Positions 10,848 to 18,464 of a DNA stretch of 64,000 nucleotides are shown in pieces (within the stretch, counting starts at the first letter, position 1; each line of letters opens with the position of its first letter). The position numbers and the translations under genes were made by a program. The stretch covers positions 1 through 64,000 of the forward strand of contig NZ_JAGPWD010000005.1 in NCBI RefSeq assembly GCF_018119395.1. Reading direction: 5' to 3'. The stretch comes from Massilia sp. ZL223. GTDB lineage: Bacteria; Pseudomonadota; Gammaproteobacteria; Burkholderiales; Burkholderiaceae_D. The notes beneath the pieces were generated by a model. The model was not told the DNA's origin and did no database searches. It saw only the letters and a program-made list of their open reading frames with translations.

Positions 10848-12217
10848 ACGTCCAGCGCATCCTCAGCGTCGGCCTGGACAGCGACCAGGATGTGGTCCTG
10901 GTGCGCCAGCGCGCGCGCCAGATCTCGGCGCTGCTGGGCTTTTCGCAGCAGGACCAGGTGCGCGTCGCCACCGCCGTGTCGGAAGTGGCGCGCGGCGCCT
11001 GCCACCACGGCTCGGGCGGGCGCGCCCAGTTCCAGCTGCGCGACATGGCCGGCCGCCAGCACCTCGAAGTGCTGGTCAGCGCCGGCAACGGGCCGCCGGC
11101 CGCCGTCCTGCCGCCCGATGCCGAGGCCAATCCGCAGTCGCTGCACGAACTCGCCATCATCACCGCGCACCGCCTGATGGATGCCTGCGAGGTCGACCCC
11201 GGCGTGAAGGGCGCCACCACCGTCACGGTGCGCAAGGTGCTGCCGCCGCAAGAGCGCGTCACGCCCGCGCGCCTGGCCGAGATCGGCGCGCGCCTGGCCG
11301 ACAGCCCGGTGTCCAACACTCTGCACGAACTGCAGCTGCAGAACCAGGAACTGCTGTCCACCCTGTCCGAGCTGCGCGAGCGCCAGGAAGACCTGCTCTC
11401 GCTCACGCGCGAGCTGGAAGACACCAACCGCGGCATCGTGGCGCTGTACGCCGAGATCGAGGACAAGGCCGAGCGCCTGCGCCGCGCCGACGAAATGAAG
11501 TCGCGCTTCCTGTCCAACACCAGCCACGAGCTGCGCACGCCGCTTTCCTCGATCCGCGCGCTGGCCCAGCTGCTGCTGGACCGCATGGATGGGGACCTCA
11601 CCGTGGAACAGGAGCGCCAGGTGAAGTTCATCGCGAAGGCCGCCGGCGACCTGTCGGAATTGGTCAACGACCTGCTCGACCTGGCCAAGATCGAGGCCGG
11701 GCGGGTGCAGCTGGCGATCGAGCCGGTGGTGGTCGAGAACCTGTTCCGCACGCTGAAGGGCATGATGCGCCCGCTGGTGGACGAGGGCCGCGTGGAACTG
11801 ATCTTCGAACCCTCCGGCATCGAAGAGCCTTTCTTCTCGGACGAAGGCAAGATCCAGCAGATCCTGCGCAACTTCATCTCGAACGCGCTCAAGTTCACCG
11901 AGCACGGCTCGGTGCTGGTGTTCGCGAGCTTCGACCAGGAAGCGGATAGCATTTCCTTCGGGGTGGCCGACACCGGCATCGGCATCAGCCCGGACAATTT
12001 GCAGTTGATTTTTGAAGAGTTCAGCCAGATCGAGCACCCGCTGCAGCGGCGCAGCAAGGGGACCGGGCTTGGACTGCCGTTGTGCCGCAAGCTCGCCGAG
12101 CTGCTCGGCGGCAGGGTCGACGTCGCCAGTACACCGGGCGTCGGCTCGACATTCACGCTCACCTTGCCGCGCCGGCCGCCGCAGCCGCCGGCGGAGAACG
12201 ACGGAAACGAACCATGA
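10844..12217 (+). CDS. Histidine kinase with a degenerate RsbT-like N-terminal ATPase domain
   Basis: 457 aa. Residues 1-130 align by eye with the RsbT ATPase, but the N-box reads EVARG (E47...G51) where an Asn is needed, and the G1 box Asp-x-Gly is replaced by SAGNGP, so nucleotide binding there is probably lost. A coiled coil follows (about 150-215, many Leu/Glu). Then HisKA with SNTSHELRTPLS, phospho-acceptor H228, and an intact HATPase (NALKFTEHG, DTGIGI, GTGLGLPL). No transmembrane segment and no receiver domain; the next gene begins with a receiver. Likely a soluble kinase taking its signal from the stressosome. Confidence 0.85.
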   Translation: MNVQRILSVGLDSDQDVVLVRQRARQISALLGFSQQDQVRVATAVSEVARGACHHGSGGRAQFQLRDMAGRQHLEVLVSAGNGPPAAVLPPDAEANPQSLHELAIITAHRLMDACEVDPGVKGATTVTVRKVLPPQERVTPARLAEIGARLADSPVSNTLHELQLQNQELLSTLSELRERQEDLLSLTRELEDTNRGIVALYAEIEDKAERLRRADEMKSRFLSNTSHELRTPLSSIRALAQLLLDRMDGDLTVEQERQVKFIAKAAGDLSELVNDLLDLAKIEAGRVQLAIEPVVVENLFRTLKGMMRPLVDEGRVELIFEPSGIEEPFFSDEGKIQQILRNFISNALKFTEHGSVLVFASFDQEADSISFGVADTGIGISPDNLQLIFEEFSQIEHPLQRRSKGTGLGLPLCRKLAELLGGRVDVASTPGVGSTFTLTLPRRPPQPPAENDGNEP

Positions 12218-14106
12218 ACGCCAATTCGACCCTGATCCTCAACGTCGACGACAACGACGGCGCCCGCTACGCCAAGACCCGCATCCTGCAAAGCGCGGGG
12301 TTCGAGGTCACCGAGGCGGCCAACGGCACCGACGCGCTCGACATCGTCAAGCGCCGCGCGCCCGCCCTGGTGCTGCTCGACGTCAAGCTCCCCGATATCA
12401 ACGGCATCGAAGTGTGCCGCCGCATCAAGGCCGATTCCGATACCAGCAAGGTGCTGGTGCTGCAGACTTCGGCTGCGCTGACCGGGCGCGCCGACAAGAT
12501 CCGCGGCCTGGAAGGCGGCGCCGACAACTACCTGGCGGCGCCGATCGAAGCGGACGAACTGATCGCCAACGTCAACGCGCTGCTGCGCATGCGCCAGGCC
12601 CAGGTCGACCTGCGCGACAGCGAAGAGCGCTTCCGCCAGCTGACCGACAACATCGACGACGTGTTCTGGATGTTCTCCGTGCCCGGCCGCGAGCTGGTGT
12701 ACGTGAGCCCGGCCTATGCCGACATCTGGGGCCGCAGCGCCGAGACCCTGGGCGAACAGCCGGGCGGCTGGCTGGACGCCGTCCACCCGGACGACCGCGC
12801 CGCCGCCGCGCGCCGCTGGGAAGCGCTGGCCACCGAGCACCACTATGACGAGGAATTCCGCATCACCGTGCCCGACGGCCAGACGCGCTGGGTGCGCGAC
12901 CGCATGTTCCCGGTGCGGAATGCGCGCGGCCAGGTCTACCGCGTGGCGCGCGTGACCAGCGACATCACGGCGCGCAAGGAAATGGAAGCGCTGCTGCGCG
13001 CGGCCGACAGCAACAAGAACCAGTTCCTGGCCACCCTGGCGCACGAGCTGCGCAACCCGCTGAGCCCGATCCGCAACGCGGCCGCGCTGCTGGGCGCGAC
13101 GGGCGAGATCGCGGGCGAGCGCCAGGCGCGCGCGCGCGAAGTGATCACCCGCCAGGTCGACCACCTGGCGCACCTGGTGGACGACCTGCTTGACGTGGCC
13201 CGCATCTCGGAAGGCAAGATCGTGCTGCGCACCGAGGAGGTGGACCTGGGCGGCGTGATCGGCCAGGCGATCGAGACCGCAGCCCCCCTGATTACCGCGC
13301 GCGGCCACCACCTGGAGGTCGTCCAGCCGGTCGAACAGGTGTGGGTGTCGGGCGATCCGGTGCGCCTGGCGCAGTCGATCGGCAACCTGCTGCACAACGC
13401 CGCCAAGTTCACTCCGCAGGGCGGCGAGATCACGCTCAGCGTGACGCTGGCGGGGGAGTGGGTGCGCATCGCCGTGCGCGACAACGGCATCGGCATCGCC
13501 GAGGACAACCTGCCGCGCATCTTCGGCATGTTCGCCCAGGTGGAAGTGCCGCCGGACCGCGCGCCGGAAGGCCTGGGCATCGGCCTGTCGCTGGTTTCGC
13601 ACCTGATCGAACTGCACGGCGGCCGCCTGTCGGCCGATAGCCCGGGCATTGGCCTGGGCAGCACCTTCACCGTCGAACTCCCGGTGCTGCGCGTGACCCA
13701 GTCCGCGCAGCCGGACGGGAATGTCCAATGCACGCACAAGGAGGGCGCGGGTATGCGCGTACTGCTGGTCGACGACAACGTCGACGCCATGGAAATGATG
13801 GGCTTCCTGCTCGGCGAAATGGGCTACGAAACCTGCACCACCGCCGACGCCGGCCAGATCGAGGCGCTGGCGCTGCACCACAAGCCGGATGTGATCGTGC
13901 TCGATATCGGCCTGCCGGGCGTGGATGGCTACGAGGTGGCGCGCCGCATCAAGCGCAATCCGGTGCTGGCCAACATCCGCCTGGTGGCGCATACGGGTTA
14001 CGGTTCGCCGGAAGACCGCCGCCGCGCGCAGGAGGCGGGCTTCGATGCCCACTTGGTCAAGCCGGCGGAGCTGGACGACCTCGAGAAGGCGCTGCGCGGC
14101 GACTAG
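12214..14106 (+). CDS. Hybrid histidine kinase, REC-PAS-HisKA-HATPase-REC
   Basis: 630 aa, starting at the ATG that overlaps the previous stop (ATGA). Residues 5-125: receiver, acceptor D56 in VLLDVKLPDING. Residues 140-260: PAS (DNIDDVFWMFS to VARVTSDITARKEME). HisKA with ATLAHELRNPLSPI, H277. HATPase with NLLHNAAKFTPQGG, DNGIGI and GLGIGLSLV. Residues 515-628: second receiver, acceptor D564 in VLDIGLPGVDGYE. Soluble. The two receivers at opposite ends suggest a phosphorelay fed by the upstream kinase. There is no DNA-binding or output enzyme domain, so the final target lies elsewhere. Confidence 0.9.
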   Translation: MNANSTLILNVDDNDGARYAKTRILQSAGFEVTEAANGTDALDIVKRRAPALVLLDVKLPDINGIEVCRRIKADSDTSKVLVLQTSAALTGRADKIRGLEGGADNYLAAPIEADELIANVNALLRMRQAQVDLRDSEERFRQLTDNIDDVFWMFSVPGRELVYVSPAYADIWGRSAETLGEQPGGWLDAVHPDDRAAAARRWEALATEHHYDEEFRITVPDGQTRWVRDRMFPVRNARGQVYRVARVTSDITARKEMEALLRAADSNKNQFLATLAHELRNPLSPIRNAAALLGATGEIAGERQARAREVITRQVDHLAHLVDDLLDVARISEGKIVLRTEEVDLGGVIGQAIETAAPLITARGHHLEVVQPVEQVWVSGDPVRLAQSIGNLLHNAAKFTPQGGEITLSVTLAGEWVRIAVRDNGIGIAEDNLPRIFGMFAQVEVPPDRAPEGLGIGLSLVSHLIELHGGRLSADSPGIGLGSTFTVELPVLRVTQSAQPDGNVQCTHKEGAGMRVLLVDDNVDAMEMMGFLLGEMGYETCTTADAGQIEALALHHKPDVIVLDIGLPGVDGYEVARRIKRNPVLANIRLVAHTGYGSPEDRRRAQEAGFDAHLVKPAELDDLEKALRGD

Positions 14107-14157
14107 GACGGGCTGCCGTATCGCCGGCCTGGCACCAGCAGGTGAGTGCAGGAAGGA

Positions 14158-14207
14158 CGCGATGACGCCAAGCGCGCCGTCCTGGGCGCATCCGCGGGTT
14201 TTTTTTT
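14158..14207 (+). terminator. Rho-independent terminator closing the stressosome operon
   Basis: The left arm 14158-14169 (CGCG-ATG-a-CGCC) pairs with the right arm 14185-14196 (GGCG-CAT-c-CGCG), 11 bp with one bulged base on each side, followed by GG and nine T at 14199-14207. It lies 51 bp after the last kinase gene and 35 bp before the methyltransferase gene. Confidence 0.7.
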
Positions 14208-14242
14208 GACAAGGTCCCCCTTCAACGATTCCGAGACAGTCG

Positions 14243-14974
14243 ATGGCGACGCAAGGCGAATACGACTACTTCAAGAATATCGGCGCCGCCGGCATGCGGC
14301 ACGCCAAGCACAAGCCGTGGTCGGACGAGCAGTGCGGCCTGTACCTGATGGAGCTGGGCGCGATGATGGGGCTGATGCCGCAAGGCGGCCGCCTGCTCGA
14401 TATGGGCTGCGGCACCGGCTGGACCAGCGTGCTGTTCGCCAAGCGCGGCTACGACGTGGTGGGCGCCGAGCTGGTCCCGGAGGCGGTCGAGGCCGGCCGC
14501 CGCCTGCAGCAGGAGAACGGCCTGCGCAACCTGGATTTCGTCGTCGGCGATTACGAGTCGCTCGGGTTCAATGAAGAATTCGATGTCGTCGTGTTCTTCG
14601 ACTGCCTGCACCACGCCGTCGACGAAGTGGCGGCGCTGCGCAGCGCCTACCGCGCATTGAAGCCGGACGGGATCTGCATCACGTCCGAGCCGGGTCGCGG
14701 CCACGAGCGCCGTTCGCGCGCCGTCGTGGAGGAGTACGGCGTGACCGAGCGCGACATGCATCCGGCCAAGATCATCCGGGCCGGCAGGCGGGTGGGATTT
14801 CGCGGCTTCAGCGTGCACCCGCACGCCTCGTATCTGTATATCGCCTTGTATCGCAAGGATTTGCGGGGCGCGGTCGGCAAGCTGCTGCGCTTTCCCGGCA
14901 TGCGCCTTCTGGTCGGCATCGCCACGCTGCTGTTCTCGAAACACCAGGCCGGGATTACGGTGCTGCGCAAGTGA
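14243..14974 (+). CDS. Class I SAM-dependent methyltransferase
   Basis: 243 aa. Rossmann SAM-binding motif I at about residues 51-60 (LLDMGCGTGW), acidic residue after the second strand (VVGAELVPEA), then DFVVGDYESL and VVFFDCLHHAVDE, as in Methyltransf_11/25 enzymes. The C-terminal third (SVHPHASYLYIALYRKDLRG and later FPGMRLLVGIATLLFSKH) looks lipid- or membrane-facing, so a lipid or glycan substrate is possible but unproven. It lies beyond a strong terminator and is probably a single-gene unit. Confidence 0.82.
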   Translation: MATQGEYDYFKNIGAAGMRHAKHKPWSDEQCGLYLMELGAMMGLMPQGGRLLDMGCGTGWTSVLFAKRGYDVVGAELVPEAVEAGRRLQQENGLRNLDFVVGDYESLGFNEEFDVVVFFDCLHHAVDEVAALRSAYRALKPDGICITSEPGRGHERRSRAVVEEYGVTERDMHPAKIIRAGRRVGFRGFSVHPHASYLYIALYRKDLRGAVGKLLRFPGMRLLVGIATLLFSKHQAGITVLRK

Positions 14975-15111
14975 ACGGCATTACCGTCACCGCAGGCGGT
15001 TTTAGTAAAAAGGTCTAAACTGCGCCGCTGTTCGCCATTTGACGCAACATGGGCTGCGGAATGTGCTTAACTCGCTCCTGAGCGCGCAGGCGTATTTTCA
15101 GAGCCACCACC

Positions 15112-15984
15112 ATGAAGACCATCTTATCTCCCCTGGCGACTATGTTCGCATACGCCATGCTGCTTGCCGTGGCATGGACGCCGGCCGCATCGGCGGCGGG
15201 CAACCCAGCGGCGCCAATCAACGTGGCCACCTACAACCTGCGCTATGACAATCCCGATGATGGCCCGAACGCCTGGTCCGCCCGCAAGGACATGGTGAAG
15301 GCGCTGATCCGCTATCACGAATTCGACATCGTCGGCACGCAGGAAGGACTCGCCGACCAGATCGCCGACCTGGCCCAGATGGACGAATTCGACCATGTTG
15401 GCGTCGGCCGCGACGATGGCAATCGTGCGGGAGAGCATTCGGCGATCTTCTTCCGCAAGAGTCGTTTTGCGCTGCTGGCCAAGGGCGATTTCTGGCTCAG
15501 CGAAACGCCCGACCGTCCCTCGTTCGGCTGGGACGCCACATGCTGCCGCCGCCTCGCGTCCTGGGCGCGCCTGCGCGACCGCGTTACCGGCCGCGCGCTG
15601 TTCGTGTTCTCGGTCCATTTCGACCATGAGGGCGAAGTGGCCCGCCGCGCCTCCGCCGACCTGGTGTTACGCAAGATCGCCGAGATCGCCCGCGGCGAAC
15701 CCGCCATTTGCGTGGGCGACTTCAATTCGACGCCAGGAACGGTGCAGATGCAGACCATGGCAAAGGCGATGCGCGATGCGGCCAAGGTCAGCAAGGCGCC
15801 GCCGTATGGGCCGGAGGGCACGTTCAACGCCTTCCGCCTGGATGCGGCCATGCTTGACCGGATCGACTATATCTTCGTCGACCGGCATTTCGACGTGCTC
15901 AAATATGCGGTGCTGAGCGACTCGCGCGACCGGCGTTATCCATCCGATCATCATCCGGTCGTCGCGCGGGTGATCCTGAAGTAG
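15112..15984 (+). CDS. Exported endonuclease/exonuclease/phosphatase-family protein
   Basis: 290 aa. Signal peptide at 1-29 (hydrophobic core, ending ASAAG). The EEP fold follows with its catalytic landmarks: VATYNLRYDN, the metal-binding Glu in IVGTQEGL, SVHFDHEG, the Asp/Asn pair in CVGDFNSTPG and the C-terminal SDHHPVVARV. Similar secreted EEP proteins cleave phosphodiesters or phosphoinositides; the substrate here is unknown. A second paired feature, WDATCCRR at about residue 143, has two adjacent cysteines. Single-gene unit. Confidence 0.85.
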   Translation: MKTILSPLATMFAYAMLLAVAWTPAASAAGNPAAPINVATYNLRYDNPDDGPNAWSARKDMVKALIRYHEFDIVGTQEGLADQIADLAQMDEFDHVGVGRDDGNRAGEHSAIFFRKSRFALLAKGDFWLSETPDRPSFGWDATCCRRLASWARLRDRVTGRALFVFSVHFDHEGEVARRASADLVLRKIAEIARGEPAICVGDFNSTPGTVQMQTMAKAMRDAAKVSKAPPYGPEGTFNAFRLDAAMLDRIDYIFVDRHFDVLKYAVLSDSRDRRYPSDHHPVVARVILK

Positions 15985-15998
15985 ATGACGGACCGGCG

Positions 15999-16030
15999 GG
16001 GGCAAAGGCGCAGGTATCGCCAATTGCCCC
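15999..16030 (+). terminator. Strong hairpin after the EEP gene, possible terminator
   Basis: GGGGCAA (15999-16005) pairs with TTGCCCC (16024-16030), and inside it GGCG (16007-16010) pairs with CGCC (16018-16021), leaving a 7-base loop. It starts 14 bp after the stop at 15984. No T run follows, so it may protect the mRNA end rather than terminate transcription. Confidence 0.4.
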
Positions 16031-16165
16031 TCGATGGACCAGGCGACGGTACCTCATCCGTTTTACGTGCTTCCACGCGCCTGTGAGGGTAATATCTGCC
16101 GCGAATCGACCTTCCCGCCCACCAGGGAGGGCGTTTCGCTTGCCGACCAACTCACGTTTATCCTC

Positions 16166-18451
16166 ATGAATTCATCGTTCCGGCCTTTCGCCCAGCCATC
16201 CGGGCGGATTTTTCCAGCCCGCCTCCCTGCATGCCGCTTTGCGCTGGCCGCCGCGCTGCTGTTCGCCGCGGGCCCAGCCCCCGCGTCCATCGTGCCGGAG
16301 CTGCCGGACGTCCCGGACATCAAGGCCATCACCGACTACCAGCCCAAGATTCCGCTGCGGGTCTACTCGGCCGACAAGGTCCTGATCGGCGAATTCGGCG
16401 TCGAGCGCCGCGAGTTCGTGCCGATCGCGAAGATCCCGCCGCTGATGAAGGCGGCCGTGCTGGCCATCGAGGATGCGCGCTTCTACGACCATGGCGGCAT
16501 CGACTGGATCCGCGTGCTGGGCGCGGCCAAGGCCAATCTCAGCGGTGGATCCCTGCAGGGCGGGTCGACGATCACGATGCAGGTGGCGCGCAACTTCTTC
16601 CTCACGCGCGACAAGACCCTGCCGCGCAAGCTGACCGAGGCGGCGCTGGCCTACAAGATCGAACGCGCGCTGAGCAAGGACCAGATCCTCGAGGTCTACA
16701 TGAACCAGATCTACCTCGGCCAGCGTTCCTACGGGTTTTCCAGCGCCGCGCGCACCTATTTCGGCAAGCCGCTCGAGCAGCTGTCGCTGGCCGAATTCGC
16801 CATGCTGGCCGGCCTGCCGCAGAATCCCTCGCGCCACAATCCGGTCGCCAATCCCGAGCGCGCGCAGCTGCGCCAGCGCCTGGTCCTCAAGCGCATGTTC
16901 GAGCTGAAGAACATCACCGAGGCGCAGTACCGCCGCGCGCTGGCCGAGCCGCTGCACGTCAGGCGCGATGGTGCGGGACCGAGCGCCAAGGCGGAATACG
17001 TCGCCGAACTGGCGCGCCAGGCGGCCTACGCCCGCTTCGGCCAGGCGGCCTATGAGCGCGGCGTCACGGTCACCACCACCATCGTCGCGGCGGAGCAGGA
17101 GGCGGCCTACGACGCCGTGCGCCGCAACGTGCTGGCCTATGACCGGCGCCACGGCTACCGCGGCCCGGAAGCGCGCGTCAAGCTGCCCAAGGACGCCGAG
17201 GCGCGCGAGGAAGCGATCGCCGAGGCGCTGCAGAAGCGCCCGGCCATCGACGACCTGCTGCCGGCCGTCGTGACGTCGGCCTCGCCCAAGCGGGTGCGCG
17301 CCGTCGCCCAGGGCGGCGAGGACATCGAGATCGCCGGCGCCGGCCTGGGCTTCGCCGCCCCGGCCCTGGCTTCCAGCGCCAAGGCCGCCTTGCGGCTGAC
17401 ACCGGGCGCCGTCATCCGCGTCAGCAAGTCGGGCCAGGGCGGCTGGGCGATCACCCAGGTGCCCGAAGTCGCCTCCGCCTTCGTCGCCCTCGACGCCAAC
17501 ACCGGCGCCTACCGCGCGCTGGTCGGCGGCTTCGACTACCAGCTGCAGAAGTTCAACCACGTGACCCAGGCCTGGCGCCAGCCCGGGTCGAGCATCAAGC
17601 CCTTCGTCTACTCGGCGGCGCTGGAGCGCGGCTTCTTCCCCGGCACCCAGATCCTGGACGAGCCGCTCGAGGTGGCGAACGAGGGAGACTGGTCGCCGCG
17701 CAACGACGACGGCGTCTTCGAAGGCCCGATTACGGTGCGGCGCGCGCTCACGCATTCGCGCAACGTGCCCACCGTGCGCATGCTGCGCACCCTTGACGTC
17801 GACTACACGCGCGACTTCCTGCAGCGCTTCGGCTTCGACCCCGCGCGCCATCCGCGCAACCTGACCATGGCCCTGGGCACCGGTGCGGTGACGCCGCTGC
17901 AGATGGCGGGCGCCTATGCCGTCATCGCCAACGGCGGCTACCGCGTCGAGCCCTGGCTGATCGCGAAGATCCAGGACAAGGACGGCAGCGTGGTCGTGGA
18001 CAATGCCCGCACCCGGGCGGGGCAGGAGCGGGTGCGCGTGCTCGATGCGCGCAACGCCTTCATCACCGACAGCATGCTGCGCGACGTGGCGCGCTTCGGC
18101 ACCGGCGCCCAGTCCTCGGTGCAGCTCAAGCGCCTTGATCTCGCCGGCAAGACCGGCACCACCAGCAATGCCTTCGACGGCTGGTTCGCCGGCTACAGCG
18201 GCAGCGTGGTGGGCGTGGCGTGGATGGGCTACGACGAGCCGCGCTCGCTCGGCGGACGCGAGTTCGGCGCCACGCTGGCGCTGCCGATCTGGGTCGACTA
18301 CATGCGGGTCGCGCTGGCCAAGACGCCGCCGCGCGCGCCCGTGGTGCCGGAAGGCGTGGTGCGCGCGGGCGAGGACTGGGTCTACGCGGAGTTCGCCGAG
18401 CCGCAGCCGGCGCCGGAAGGGGCGGCGACGGAGCCAGTGCTGTCCAACTGA
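16166..18451 (+). CDS. mrcA: Class A penicillin-binding protein 1A (transglycosylase/transpeptidase)
   Basis: 761 aa. The start at 16166 (MNSSFRP) puts the single membrane segment (FALAAALLFAAGPAP) near the N-terminus; the in-frame extension upstream looks non-coding. GT51 glycosyltransferase: catalytic Glu at 102 in LAIEDARFYDHGG, then GGSTITMQVARN. Transpeptidase: SxxK at S475-K478 in QPGSSIKPF, SRN in LTHSRNVP, and KTG at 662 in AGKTGTTSN. It polymerises and cross-links peptidoglycan at the inner membrane. Somewhat shorter than some family members, but no key motif is missing. It converges with the hybrid kinase gene at 18465. Confidence 0.92.
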   Translation: MNSSFRPFAQPSGRIFPARLPACRFALAAALLFAAGPAPASIVPELPDVPDIKAITDYQPKIPLRVYSADKVLIGEFGVERREFVPIAKIPPLMKAAVLAIEDARFYDHGGIDWIRVLGAAKANLSGGSLQGGSTITMQVARNFFLTRDKTLPRKLTEAALAYKIERALSKDQILEVYMNQIYLGQRSYGFSSAARTYFGKPLEQLSLAEFAMLAGLPQNPSRHNPVANPERAQLRQRLVLKRMFELKNITEAQYRRALAEPLHVRRDGAGPSAKAEYVAELARQAAYARFGQAAYERGVTVTTTIVAAEQEAAYDAVRRNVLAYDRRHGYRGPEARVKLPKDAEAREEAIAEALQKRPAIDDLLPAVVTSASPKRVRAVAQGGEDIEIAGAGLGFAAPALASSAKAALRLTPGAVIRVSKSGQGGWAITQVPEVASAFVALDANTGAYRALVGGFDYQLQKFNHVTQAWRQPGSSIKPFVYSAALERGFFPGTQILDEPLEVANEGDWSPRNDDGVFEGPITVRRALTHSRNVPTVRMLRTLDVDYTRDFLQRFGFDPARHPRNLTMALGTGAVTPLQMAGAYAVIANGGYRVEPWLIAKIQDKDGSVVVDNARTRAGQERVRVLDARNAFITDSMLRDVARFGTGAQSSVQLKRLDLAGKTGTTSNAFDGWFAGYSGSVVGVAWMGYDEPRSLGGREFGATLALPIWVDYMRVALAKTPPRAPVVPEGVVRAGEDWVYAEFAEPQPAPEGAATEPVLSN

Positions 18452-18464
18452 ACCCGCGGCGCGC

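Noticed and set aside
14206..14211. TTGACA just before the methyltransferase gene as a promoter
   Set aside because: It is created by the end of the terminator T run and has no -10 hexamer at 16-18 bp; transcription would start almost at the ATG.
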